DNA from: Turnera subulata
Taxonomy: Eukaryota > Streptophyta > Magnoliopsida > Malpighiales > Passifloraceae
Assembly: GCA_028386065.3 (NCBI GenBank)
Contig: JAKUCV010001343.1
Location: 1 to 64,000 of the forward strand
Reading direction: 5' to 3'
Length of the DNA stretch: 64,000 nt
Both the position numbers and the translations under genes were made by a program. Positions 41,993 through 54,433 of this stretch are shown here, one piece after another; within the stretch, counting starts at the first letter, position 1, and every line of letters starts with the position of its first letter. The notes beneath the pieces are model-generated. The model searched no databases. It had not been told where the DNA came from and saw only the letters and a program-made list of their open reading frames with translations.

Positions 41993-43120
41993 CGTGAATC
42001 TGATGATGATTAGTAAAATGCTTAGAACTAATTAATTATGCTTAATAGCATAATGCTTGCACTAAATTGACATATTGTTCATGTGGCTATAATAAGCTTT
42101 TAAGTATAATTAATTAAACTAGTGATCATTGCTTTATATTAAATGTTAAATGCTTTAACTAGGTTTTGATGATGACAAAACCTATGTATAGCATCTCCTG
42201 TGTCTAACCATGATTTCCAACTCACATGTAAAATGTCCATCCCGTGATCAAATCCTTTGGAAGATGAGTAAGTGGTATGGGAGTTAGTGTTAGTGGGCAT
42301 GAAGGGTCGCATTCACCAAAAAGCTCGCACACCTTTAATTTCTATGCCTGTTAGTCAAACAACCTAAGACACTACAATTTTGGATACTCAGCTGATGGTT
42401 AAATGTTTCTTAAACGGGTCCAAAATCAGAGGATTCAAAATCGTAGGTCAAACCTAGGACTATGCTAAACAATGACAAAAAGCTGTTGAATGGAGTGTCT
42501 CATGCCAGAGCAGGAAAGCGACAACAGGTAATATGAACGTTGACAATCTGGCGTTTCAGAAGACAAACCAGCTGGATGGAAAGGGACATGCAACAGATCA
42601 AATTTGAAAAGACATCATCCATCTTGACTGTAAAATGGAAGGCTAATTCAAGAAAAGACCCACACCTGCTATACAGAGATTCTGAATTCAAGTAAAAAGC
42701 TAGTTGTACCTTGCAATTCTCAAGTCAAGCAAAAGAGAGAGAGAGATGCTTTTCTTTGTGCGCATACATTGTAAAGCAATCCTTATAAAAAAAATGATTG
42801 TGCTTAGTGAGAGTGTCATTTGGTATCCTATTCTGAGTGGTTGTGTAAAGGCAAAGTTTGGGTGAACCTTGTGGTGAGTGCATAGGGTTTGAGTTTATCC
42901 TAAAGAAAACTTGTACTAAGGGTTTTTTGTTGAATCCGTGAAAAACCATTATAGTGAGAGTTAGAAATCTCAAGGAGGGATCCTTAAGTAGTGGAGGTAC
43001 GTAGTCCTGTGTGGCGAACTACTATAAATTGTGTGTCAAATTATCTCTAACTCTTTCTCTTAGTGTACTAACTAGTTTGTCCATTAGAGTTCTTAAACAA
43101 AAATTTCAGACACAAAAACA
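41993..43120 (+). repeat. 5' LTR of the SIRE-type element
   Basis: Starts CGTGAATCTGATGATGATTA (the first base of TGTG is changed to C) and ends CACAAAAACA. It matches 56051-57183 throughout with many substitutions and small gaps. Confidence 0.82.
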
Positions 43121-43121
43121 A

Positions 43122-43136
43122 TTTGGCATTAGAGAC
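43122..43136 (+). other. Primer-binding-site-like word
   Basis: TTTGGCATTAGAGAC follows the LTR end; it is a mutated form of the initiator-methionine tRNA site (TGGTATCAGAGCC). The same word follows the second LTR. Confidence 0.55.
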
Positions 43137-43260
43137 AACAAATTAGATTTTGATTAGAAAATGGTAATTCCCCTCCTCTCCTCCCCCAGCCACTTTGGGC
43201 CGACAATTGGTGCGGAGCAAGGTATCTCCAACTGTGGATTAACCTCCAGGAGACAAGATC

Positions 43261-44700
43261 ATGGCATTTGAGGGGAACAACATCAACAATGCATTTTTCT
43301 CCAATGGTCTTAACTTTGATCATTGGAAGTTTCGCATGAAGACCTTTCTTGAGGGAGAGGATCTAGAGATGTGGCAAGTTGTGAACTCACCATATACTCA
43401 TGTCCAGCTAAAGACATGCAGTTCTGGAGTGAAGGTGAAATGAAGAAAGCAAGACTAGATGCCCAAGCCAAGAATGCACTCCTTTGTGGCATCAGTCAGG
43501 CCGAATTCAAGAGGGTAAGATCATGCGAAATAGCAAACGAAATTCGGAACCTCCTATTTGTTGCACATGAAGGAACAAATCAGGCCAAAGAATAAAAAAT
43601 GAATAGGATGATGAGAGAATTCGAGTTGTTTTAGATGCAACCAGATGAAACAATCCAGGACCTTGACACAAGGTTCCCCATCCTGTGAAACAACCTGGTA
43701 TGTCTTGACAAGACCATTACAACCAAAGAAAAGGTAACAAAAAATTCCTCCGATCTCTTCCTACTGAATGGGAGCCGAAGGTTCCTGCTATTGAAGAATT
43801 CTTGCCGTAAGAAACGGCTTGGAAATTGGTAGTGGAAGCCAAAGACATGAACACCCTCATCTACAATGAACTAATAGGGAACCTCATAGTTCATGGATCA
43901 AAATTCGAGAAAAAGGCAAAGAAAAAGAAGAATATAGCTCTCAAGACAATACATGAGAGTGATTCTGAAAATGATCCGGATGTTGCCTTAATTACAAGAA
44001 AATTCGTCAAGTTTCTAAAAAAAAAAGAACCTCTAGGGGAGAAATTTCAAAGGTATGAGAATTGATGAATCAAAGAAAGAGCAACCTTTGTGCTATGGGT
44101 GCAATCAACCCAGGCACATCAAGGCCGAGTGTCTCAACATACGGAAACCCAAGTTTGACAGCTTCAAGAATAGGGGGAAGAAAGCCATGCCTGCATGGGT
44201 CGACCTTGACTCGGATGATGAATTAGATGAAGAAGAATCAACAAATCTTTGCGTTATGGCACGAGAAGAGAAAGAGGTAAAATATTCTAACTCGTCTAGC
44301 TTTACTTCCGATGAGCTACATGATGCATATGATGAGCTATACGAAAGTTTCAAAACAGTGGCCAAGGCAAATAAAGCATTAAGAAAGAAAGTAGAAATAT
44401 TAGAATCAGAAAAGGAAGAATGCATGATAAAAATTGAAGAAACTACTAAGAAACTGACATTATGCACAAATGGCTTTGAAAATGCCAAAACGGATAAAGA
44501 AACTCTCATCAGTTCATAAAAGGCTCTAGAGAAGCAAATTGTTACACAAAAAGCAGATACGACAAAACTCTCACAACAAAATTTTAATCTGAAGAAAACT
44601 GTAGAAAATTTGAAGTGTATGCTCGTAAAATTTAATCATGGGAGTAAAGGATTGGATATGATCCTAAGTCAACAAAGGCATACAAAAAGTTGGTCTAGGA
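43261..44700 (+). pseudogene. SIRE-type gag, broken
   Basis: ATG at 43261 opens MAFEGNNINNAFFSNGLNFD. A frame change occurs at about 43415 and stops follow at 43441 and 43593; pieces with KKARLDAQAKNALLCGIS and WKLVVEAKDMNTLIYNELIG are typical of SIRE gag. The zinc knuckle CYGCNQPRHIKAEC is at 44091-44132. An acidic region then leads to a coiled coil (NKALRKKVEILESEKEECMI) and, after a stop at 44518, to VENLKCMLVKFNHGSKGLDM. Stops prevent expression. Confidence 0.8.
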
Positions 44701-44939
44701 GCCACACATCATGTTTTTGAGAGTTAAGCTAGTCTCGTCCCATCTTCGGATAGTTGGAGGACTAAAATGAATCATAAGACTAAATTTGTTAGGCTCGCCT
44801 TTGGTTACAACATCACTTATCACTATTGCAATAGAAATTGACACAAAATAAAATATTGCACTTTTAGGAAAAAGCGTTGTCCCGTCAAGTTCATATGGGT
44901 ACCTAGAGGTACCAGAACTAATTCACAAGGATCCAAGCA

Positions 44940-47900
44940 TGTCTGGATACCTAAGATTTGACATTGTAACAGGTAAAATGGGATGAGTGGGTACTCGATA
45001 GTAGGTGCTCAAGACATATGACGGTGATATGTCCAAGTTCTCGTCCTTGAACTCGAGAGGAAAAGGTTTTGTCCCCTTCGGCGACAAATCGAAAGGTAAT
45101 GGTACTGGGAATAGGTAATGCTGGTAAGGATCCAACCATAGAACATGTGTTGTTAGTAGAAAATCTAAAGTCCAACTTGCTTAGCATAAGTCAGCTGTGT
45201 GACCGTGGATGCAAATTGATCTTTGAAATTAACAAATGATCAGTAACTAAAAACGATGGTAATCAAATTTTATTTGTTGGAAAAAGACACGGAAACTTTT
45301 ATTCTATTAATGTGGTTGATGTCACTAATCTAGAAAACAAGTGTCTTGATGTTAGAACAGAAACACCTGAAATTTGGCATAGAAGATTAGGGCATGTACA
45401 TCGTCAGCTCATAGCATATCTTCAAAAGAAGGAACTTGTGAGAGGGCTGCGTATGTTGAAATTTGAAAAAAGAAAAGGTGTGTCATGCATGCCAAATTGG
45501 AAAGCAATTCAAAAGTTCTTTCAAGCCTAAAAAGTGTATCTCCACTACTAAACCACTCGAGCTACTACATCTCGATCTCTTTGGACCTATCAAGATGGTA
45601 AGTCTTGAAGGTAAGCATTACACTTTTGTTATTGTTGATGACTATTCTCGTTTCTCATGGGTTATCTTTATTTCAAAAAAAACCATGCACTTTATGAATT
45701 TGCTTCTTTAATAAGAAAACTCCAAAATAAAAAAGGTTATAAACTAACCAAGATTAAAAGTGACCATGGTGGTGAATTTGATAACATTGTCTTTAATCAT
45801 TTTTGTGATGGACATGGCATTGAACATACATTCTCGGTTCCTTGAACTCCTCAACAAAATGGGGTAGTCGAGAGGAAAAACCGAACCTTGCAGGAGATGA
45901 CGAGAACAATGCTAAATGAACAAAACTTGCGAACTTATTTTTGGGCTGAAGCCGTGAACACTGCTTGCTATATTCTGAATCGGGTAACCAGTAGATCACA
46001 ACTTGAGAAAACACCATATGAGGTTTGGCATGTTAGAAAACCAAACATAAGTTACTTCAAAGTGCTTCATACTAAATACCAAGGATTCATTAGGAAAGTC
46101 TGATGCTAAATCTGTTGATGGTGTGTTTCTAGGATACTCAATAAGGTATAAGGCATATAGGGTTTGTAATAAAAAAAACTTTCATTGTTGAGGAATCGAT
46201 ACATGTAGTATTTGATGAACTTGAATCAACTAACAATGATGACTCTGTTGAGAATGTGTTTAGTCTAAGTCAACAGCCTAGAGACATCAATGTTGATAAT
46301 CCTGAAAATTCAGCTGAGATAAAAAAGGAGGACGAATTGCCAACCGATAATGCAATCCCAAATGAAACCAATTCACAAACTGCATCATCTACTATTCTTG
46401 ACACTTCGGCATTGAAGGTTGCAAAAGGGCTTTCAACCAGTGACATCATTGGAGATCCATCTAAGGGAGTAACTACAAGAGCCTCCTTGCACAATCTCAA
46501 TTTTCATCAGGCTTTTCTATCCCAAATTGAGCCCAAGAATATCTATGATGCTATCAACAATGAAAATTGGATGATGGCTATGTAGAAGAACTCAATCAAT
46601 TCGAGAAAAGTAATGTTTGGGAATTAGTTCCTAGACCCGCCAATTATCCAATAATTAATACTTGATGGATATTTAGGAACAAATTAGATGAGACGGAAAA
46701 TATGGCATGGAAAAAAGCAAGACTTGTGGCACAAGGATACAACCAAGAAGAAGGAATTGACTTTGATGAAACCTTTGCACCCGTGGCTTGCCTAGATTCT
46801 ATTCTAATGCTACTAGCCTTTGCGTCCTACAAATCCTTCAAACTCTACCAAATGGATGTGAAGAGTGTCTTCCTGAATGGTGTCATTATGGAAGAGGTGT
46901 ATGTTGAGCAACCTCCTGGATTTGAAAACTATGAGCATCCAAAACATGTCTATAAGCTTAAAAAGGCTTTATATGGACTCAAACAAGCTCCAAGGGCTTG
47001 TTGTGAGAAGTTAAGTTCATTTTTTCTCTCACAAAATTTTGTTAGAGGTAAAGTTGATTCCACATTCTTTGTAAAATAACAAAAGAGTGACTTAATTATT
47101 GTGCAAATTTCTATTGATGATATATTATTTGGTGCTACTAATGATACTTTATGTCAAGATTTTGAGAAACTAATGCACAATAAATTCGAGATGAGTATGA
47201 CGGGAGAACTAAATTTCTTTCTTGTATTCCAAATCAAACAATATGATGATGGCATCTTCATTGCTCAAACCAAGTATACAAAAGAGCTACTTAAACGGTT
47301 TGGCTTTGCAGACGCCAAAGTGAGCCCAACTCCTATGAGCACCATAACAAAGCTTGATAAAGATGAATCCAGAAAGGATGTGGACATTAAGAAATATAGA
47401 GGTATGATTGGAAGTCTCCACTATCTTACTGCATCTAGACTTGATATTATATTCAGTGTATGCTTGTGTGCTCGTTTTCAGGTATGTCCCAAAGAATCTC
47501 TTCTGAAGGCTATTAAACGAATTTTTTAATACTTAAATGGGGCAGGCTCTTCAGGTCTTTGGTATCCCAAGGTCGAGTCCTTTAATTTAATTGGATATTG
47601 TAATGCTGACTTTGCTGGATGCATGCTTAATAGGAAAAGTACTAGCGGAACATGTCAATTTTTAGGGCAATCACTAGTTTCTTGGTTTAGTAAGAAACAA
47701 AATTCTGTTGCTACATCAACAACTGAAGTCGAGTATGTAGGTGCAGGATTATGTTGTGCATAACTTCTTTGGATGAAACAAACTCTACTTGACTATGGTC
47801 TAAAGTTTCAAGCCGTACCAATTTTATGTGATTATTCTAGTGCTATAAACCTAACAAAGAACCCTATCCAACATTCAAGAACAAAACACATAGACATAAG

Positions 47901-48147
47901 GTACCATTTTATTAGGGATTATGTGCTTAAGAAAGATATAACACTTGATTTTGACATAATCAAGAGGCAGCTTGCAGACATATTTACAAAACCCTTGAAG
48001 GAAGAACAATTTGCAAAAATTCGGTTAGAGCTTGGTATGTATAATGCCCCTCAAATTCAAGGACCTCCAGGTATGTTTTTTCTGACTACTAGAGCATCTA
48101 ACATGCATTCAAAACACACACATCACTCTGAAAAATCTGAGCTATGA
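44940..48147 (+). pseudogene. SIRE-type pol (protease to RNase H), broken
   Basis: Protease start near 44985 (WVLDS.CSRHMTV, active-site word altered); integrase zinc part WHRRLGHVHRQL at 45374 and CHACQIGKQFKSSFK after a frame change; integrase core LLHLDLFGPIKM and VIVDDYSRFSWV; TPQQNGVVERKNRT at 45847. The reverse transcriptase runs from 46702 (ARLVAQGYNQEEGIDFDETF) to KLKKALYGLKQAPRA. The catalytic YVDD is SIDD at about 47108-47121. RNase H is at 47580-48147 with CNADFAGCMLNRKSTSGTCQ and RTKHIDIRYHFIRDYV. Many frame breaks are present. Confidence 0.85.
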
Positions 48148-48383
48148 TGGAGACTAAAAGGATGGCCTAGAAGTTCACGTGATGTGGGTTAATGGTCAGA
48201 AAGAGATTCTGGATGATTTGGCATCTTTGGCACCAGTACACAGATTACTATGGGCTAAGGATTGTATTAGTTTACACAGGTCTGACATATGTGCAAGTCG
48301 GTGAAAAAGCAACTACAGTGTACCTTGGACAGTGAGCCAAATTGCCGGCCGAGATTACCGTAACCTATCAGTCTAAGAGGTTG

Positions 48384-48638
48384 TGTGAAGGCCCTCTCCC
48401 CGAGGGACCCACCAAACTCAGGTATTGTTACATCACTCCCTCCGCCCGATTTAAACCTTTACCATGCTGCAGCACTAGGGATTCAAACTCGGGACGTGAT
48501 GCTTTTTATCCCCCTCAAGGAGAGCACCTTCACCAATTCATCTGTAGTGCTGCAACATGGTAAAGGTTTTAATCGGACGGAGGGAGTGATGTAACAATAC
48601 CTGAGTTTGGTGGGTCCCTCGGGGAGAGGGCCTTCACA
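48384..48638. mobile_element. Fold-back SINE-like element, 255 bp
   Basis: The left arm TGTGAAGGCCCTCTCCCCGA... (48384-48475) and right arm (48547-48638) are 92-bp inverted repeats with about four mismatches. The loop holds, on the minus strand, the B box (GAGTTTGAATCCC) and A box (TTGGTGAAGGTG). GGTTG (or AGGTTG) is duplicated at 48379-48383 and 48639-48643. Its first two thirds equal the monomer at 16.6 kb. Confidence 0.8.
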
Positions 48639-48803
48639 GGTTGAGTTTTATTACTGCATTAAAATCCTCTATTAACCATTAGACCTATATGGAAATCCAA
48701 CTCCACTACTTAAACCCCTTCCTTATCCAACTCATACACCACACCTACATTCTCGTCATTACTACTACAATCACTCCTCAAATTAAATTGTCAGTTACTA
48801 GTT

Positions 48804-49664
48804 ATGGGAAGAACTAAGATTTCCTCAAATACTCCCACCATCGAAGCACCGATTCTTCCTTCTCAAACTCCTGCAAACTTAAAAATGTCTACCACTAGAA
48901 CCACTCGTGACTCCAAACCTCCTCCATCAACTCCCTCCATAAAACCTCCAAATATCCTACCTAAACCTCCAAAGAAGAGAAAACACTCCTCTCCAAAAAT
49001 GACTTCCCCTCCTCCAAATCTACACGAGAAAATCTTTGACCAAGAAGCAGCCAAAACACTAGAAAACATTGTTGCCAAAGCCGATCAGTTCATGACACAA
49101 TACCGCATCCCTCCACATATTACAGACCCTGAAGAACAAACAAGACTTCTAACGATGAAACGAAAAGCCATGATTGACCACTTTATGAAATAGCTAGAGA
49201 ATGAGAAACAAAACCAAAACACTGAAACACCACAGCCCACTGTGCAACAAAACCAACCTCCTCCCACTGCTTCGAATATTTTTGAGGTTCCCAATGATCC
49301 CACTCTTGAGGATCAACCTAAAGGTCAAAAAAATTTCTTTGAGAAGACTTTATCTGATGGTGAGATCTCACTTTCTCGTAAATACCCATCAAAGAGAGCC
49401 AAAAACACCTCTGTCAAGTCCAAGAAGCCCTCTAGACCCAAGAAGCTTATGGCATCTGCGATGCTAAAACGTACACTACGGGAGAGCACCAAGGCACAAC
49501 GTATGAGAGCTCCTGTATCTAGAAAGGGAAAAGAAAAGATGATTCTTGATGTCCAGGATGATGAAGACGATGATGAGGGTGATGATCCCTACATCCCAGA
49601 CGTCACACCTGAGGGAGCATTAGTGAAACGCCCGTATCCCAAACTGTCTAATTTAATTAATTGA
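48804..49664 (+). pseudogene. SIRE third ORF, 5' part (interrupted)
   Basis: ATG at 48804 begins MGRTKISSNTPTIEAPILPS, a Pro/Ser/Lys-rich start with KPPKKRKHSSP (nuclear-signal-like). A stop at 49191 is followed in another frame by YPSKRAKNTSVKSKKPSRPK and DVQDDEDDDEGDDPYIPD. The frame KRPYPKLSN is cut at about 49655 by the solo LTR and resumes at 54435 as LGETLLFEDNTVEKTH. The function of this ORF family is unknown; its position is that of the SIRE envelope-like gene, but no signal peptide or membrane segment is seen. Confidence 0.65.
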
Positions 49665-52600
49665 AATATATAAAAAGACCAAATTGCCCTTTCTACCCGG
49701 GATACGATACAAACAACATAATCAACACACAATTATACAATAAATTATACAAGAAAGCGAGTATGCAGCTGAAGACAAAAAAAAAATAACATAAAATGAG
49801 ATGTATGAATTGAAGTCTATGGATCCGACCCATGGAGAGGATAACACCGCCACCTGCTGATATGCACTCCTGATCATCGAGACTAACCACTGTCTCACCG
49901 CAAACAAATAAACCATAGTATACAGATACAAATCAACTACAACGACACCGATTACAACCACATCGATACCAGGCAATCACTGCCACAGTGCACAAAACAA
50001 GCCACAGTGTACAAAACAAGCCCCCGTGCACAACACAAAATTATCTGCTAGTTATTATGCTTAATTGGATTATTAGAGATGAATGTTAATTATTGTTAAA
50101 TATCTTATCTTGGTTTGAGTATTATTATTCAAGGCCCTCTACTATGAGTTAAGTCTCGGTAGCGTATCTGGCCAGAACCGGGTGCGAAAACCCAAGTGCG
50201 CACCTCAGAAGGGGTAGATTCTAAGGCATAAAAAAAACCACCAATAAACCTCGAGTGGCCGCTAGCTCCCTGAGGGTGCGCTCAGACACACCTAACTGGT
50301 GCAAGTCTTCCAGGGGTGCACCTACCTTCCCCTGGGATAAGCATGCTAAACCGCATAAAGTGACCCGAGGGTACCCAACCCTCCCTCGGGGCTGCCGGTC
50401 AACTTCACAGTAGAATTAAGTATTTTATTCTCAATTATTCCTATATAGTTCTGTGTGCCATACATTATGTTTATCCAGGGATGTGTGAACTTTATGTATT
50501 ATTCTCATATTCGGGTCTTTGGCCCAAAACCTCACACTATCCCAAAACATAATAATATGTAATAATTCAGTAACAATTCCTTTATCTGAGATTTAGACAT
50601 GTGTGAGCAAACAGGCACACAATTCCAATCACATCAGTTTTAATTGTATTCACAGTTCAAACTAGGCAGTAGCACAACAGGCACAACAAGCATACCTGCA
50701 TACAGCGTTCAACGCTAACAAGCATTCCACATCAGTTATCATTACCATTATAGTATTGTAGTCAGTAAAGCATACAAAGGTTTATATGTCCTCACCTGGG
50801 CCATATTAATTGCCTCGGAACTTAAGTCCGTTCTGCCTCGACAATCCTATATTTATGACAAAATACAACACATAAGGTTCACACCGAATATGATGAATGC
50901 ATATGCCAACTAAACGCTCACGGGTCTAAGCCCAACTAAATCCATAAACAATTTCCGGGCCTAGGGCCCACTTTTTACATCCATAGTTATCCATTTATAC
51001 GTTTGGCCTTGAAGCCCATATCAAATCCTTATTACGCCTAAAGCCCATATTGATAATAGCCATTGGGCCTAAAGCCCAATCCGTACAGATTACTCATTTT
51101 AAAATAGCTCATACCATAAAATATATCGTTATTGGGCGTGGGCCCGACCCGTCATAACAATCATGTTACCTAAATTCCCGAGCCCAAGGCCTAAAGAAAC
51201 TATGTGCGTCGGATATATTCTGGCCACGCCACTCAACTCTCCAAACCCGGTTTCCACTATTTCCATTTTATTTTAATACATTAATTAAATGCATTTACGC
51301 TACATGTCTTGTATAAAAATTTCGATATACACGTTGCTCAAAATTACCGTGTAATGCCGGATACACCGCCTCGCCCAAACAGCACCCGAACCCTCGCCGG
51401 AAAATTCCCGAGCTCGTCGGATTCCGGTCAGTCCTCGCTAGGGAGAGCAAAAAATCCGAAAAGCCGAAATCCGTACCAAAACCGAATAATCCGTTCCGAA
51501 AAAAAGAAATCCGATCCGTTCCGAAACCAAATGGAATGGATTTTTTTTTGTTTGGCTAGAAATGGAATGGAATGGATTTTTAATCCGAAAATCCGTGGAT
51601 ATCCGAAAAATCCGTATAAGTAAATTAATATATATTCTATATAATAAGAATTGAAGATTAGAATTACAATATGCACAAAAAAATATTGTATTAGTAAATT
51701 TAGTAATAAAAAATTAAAAATAAATTTAAAATCTATATAAAAAGTCATTTTTTATAAAAAATAATAAAATATTTATCCTTACATAATTATTTCTCAAGTT
51801 TTAAAAAATATTATGTTACATTAGTCACTTAAATTATAAGATTTATAAGTTAGAAAAAAAATAGAATGGATAAGGAACTAATATTTTTAAGTAAAGGTAC
51901 ATGTCCCATAAAAAAAAAACAATAATTCTATGCGCTATAGTGAAAATTATGAATTGAAAGAAGTGCGTACAAATAAATAAGAAAATAATCATACATAAAT
52001 CTAAAATTTATATAAAGTATAAAAGTATTTTGAGAGAAAATTACAAAATATTTATTCTTACATAATTATCTTTTTATTAAAAAATATTTTACGGTTAAAG
52101 TGAGGATGCACATATAAGGTGACAATTGATTAGTCTATGCATTATATAAGGTGACAATTTTTTGAATTAAAAAATATTCACACAAGTTAATCAAAAGATA
52201 ATTATACCTAAATTTTTATGTTTATAAAATGTATGGAAATATTTTAAGAGAGAAAAGTATAAGAAACTTATCCTTTAATTGCCTTCTTATAAAAAAAAAG
52301 AAAAAAGAAAAATGGTATGTTAAAATTATTCATACATAATTGACTTGTTGTAAAATATTTATCCTATAGTTACCCGTTATAAAAAATATTACGTTATGCT
52401 AATTTTTAAAATAAAACCTATGAATAAAAAATAAAAAAAGACGTATTACTAATATAAATTTCTAGAAAATCATCTCTCATATTAAATAAAGCAAAAGTTT
52501 TGCAAAAAGTGAATGGTAAAATTTAATAATGGTAAAGAAGTGTGCAAATGATTTTTCTCTCTATTTAAAATATGGAAAACGGTTTTTTTGAAATACGTAA

Positions 52601-54433
52601 AGTGCAAACGGCAATGCTTTCATATTAATACATCGGTTTGCACTTTGTTTTTGATTCAGCACCCTTTTCCACTTAAATTCTTTTTTGTAGTTGCAATTAA
52701 TAAAACATATGATAAGAATAATAATTTATATAAAATAAATTTGACATGTACTAATTACCAAATATTGAATTATTTTCTATTTATATAGTCAATTAGGTTT
52801 GAATTCTCTTATATTTTTGTACTTGTTTAGTGGTTGAATGTAGTTCAAATAAGATCCATTCCGGAAATCCATAAAATCTGCTCCAAAAATTCGAAAATTA
52901 ATGTAACCGTGGAGTTTCAAAAATCCGTAATATCCGTTCGGAAAAATATGGTATCCGAAAAATGTGGAGTCCGAGAATTAAAATGGATCGGATATCCCAA
53001 AAAAAAGATCCAAGCTATTTGGATAGCCGATCCGAAATTGACAAATGGAATGGAGACTGCTCCGTGCTCACCCCTAGCCTTCGCCGGGAAAGTCCACAAC
53101 AGCCCGAAAACCAACCCACAACAAGCTGCCAAAGTCGAGCATCCACAAAATGACATTCAATCCAAACAATCAACTCGCAGAAACATCAATTACACGAACA
53201 GAGGAATCAAATCCTTACTCGGAAATCCCAAAGCAACACTGTCCAGATCCTTCTCGGATCCATCAAACCAAACCCAGGTCTGCAACCTCGCTGCCCAGAA
53301 CAACCCGCAACAACACGACTAGCACCAGCAAAACCGGTTAACAACAACACCCACAAGCCACAGAACATCAAGACGAAAAGAACTAGTTAAAGGTGTCACA
53401 GTCGCTTACCGGAAATCGCAAACACCACTCTGCCGCACACTGGATCCGGCCTCTAAAGCCCCAAAACGAACCTTGGACCTCACTGCCGGAATAAGCCCGC
53501 GCTGGCCAACCCACCAAACTCGCCACAGCCAACCTCGACCACCAGCAACAAGCAAACCAGAACACAGCAACCCGTCGCCGACAACCACCACCCGCAGGCA
53601 CGCAAAAACCCAAATCAGACGTGGTATGAAAACCCACCAAATAAGGAAGAAGCAGAAGGAGCAGACGGCAACTCACCTACGAGACGGCCTCTCGAGCTTT
53701 ATCCTCGAGATCTCCGCGCGTCCTCACGTCAACCATGAGCCCCGAGCCTCCTCTCCCTCGATGCAGCGAACAGGAAGAGGAAGGGTGATGGTCGACGGCG
53801 GCGTGAAGGAAAGATGAAGAAGATGAGACGATGCCGATGTCGGCAAGAGAGAAAAGAGATGGGTGCCAAAATCGGGGAAACGGAGAAAATGAAGAAAACA
53901 AAAGAAAGTGAGGAGGAAACAGGTAACAACTGCTGGCCATGATTTTGGGAGCAGAAATCGGGAGCAATTCGTGGGTACAACCGGCGCGGAAGAAAGGAAA
54001 AAGAAAAGAAAGGAGAGAGAGAAGAATAAAGAAAAAAGGAAAGAAAAAAGAAGAGGGTTAGGGTTTTGACCTGCAAGGCCAAAACGACGTCGTTTCATTT
54101 TGGCTTGGCGCGGTCAACCCACCCTGACTTGGTCAACCTTACTGTTTGTTTTATTATTTATGTTTTTTTTCCTTTTTCCTTTACTAAAACAACATAGTTT
54201 TAATTAAATTACGTCAAGGTCCGTGTTTCCCACCGAAAAACAATTAAATACCAAAAAAACCCGATTAAACAATAATGCCAACATAATTGTAATATTTCCA
54301 AGGAAATAAATTAGTAATAATAATTTTCTTGACCAAAAATACCCAGAAACTCCGCAAGGGTAAAATTCGAAACTAAATTCCAAAAATTTCAAAAAATCAT
54401 AGAAATTAAATACCAAAAATCCGGGGCATTACA
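49662..54433. mobile_element. Solo gypsy-type LTR inside the SIRE element, 4.77 kb with hAT insertion
   Basis: Plus-strand ends TGAAATATATAAAAAGACC and ATCCGGGGCATTACA (reverse strand TGTAATGCCCCGG, a usual gypsy LTR start). Words such as CTATGGATCCGACCC followed by GGATAACACCGC also occur at about 60140-60170 in the other solo LTR, so the two are related. Without the hAT insertion its size is about 3.1 kb. No internal gypsy gene is present. The target duplication is not clean (left ATTTAATTAAT, right ATTAG), so the left end could be off by a few bases. Confidence 0.6.
51431..53084. mobile_element. Non-autonomous hAT element, 1.64 kb
   Basis: Terminal inverted repeats TAGGGAGAGCA (51439) and TGCTCACCCCTA (end 53076) fit the plant hAT form (TAGGGGTGAGCA). 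An 8-bp duplication flanks it with two mismatches (GTCCTCGC at 51431-51438, GCCTTCGC at 53077-53084). Subterminal ATCCGAAA and CCGTTCCGAAA words recur at both ends. The AT-rich middle has no transposase. Confidence 0.75.

Noticed and set aside
53100..54100. Overlapping frames of about 100-125 codons on both strands
   Set aside because: Inside the other solo LTR; low-complexity Phe/Ser/Leu-rich translation on the minus strand, no family features.
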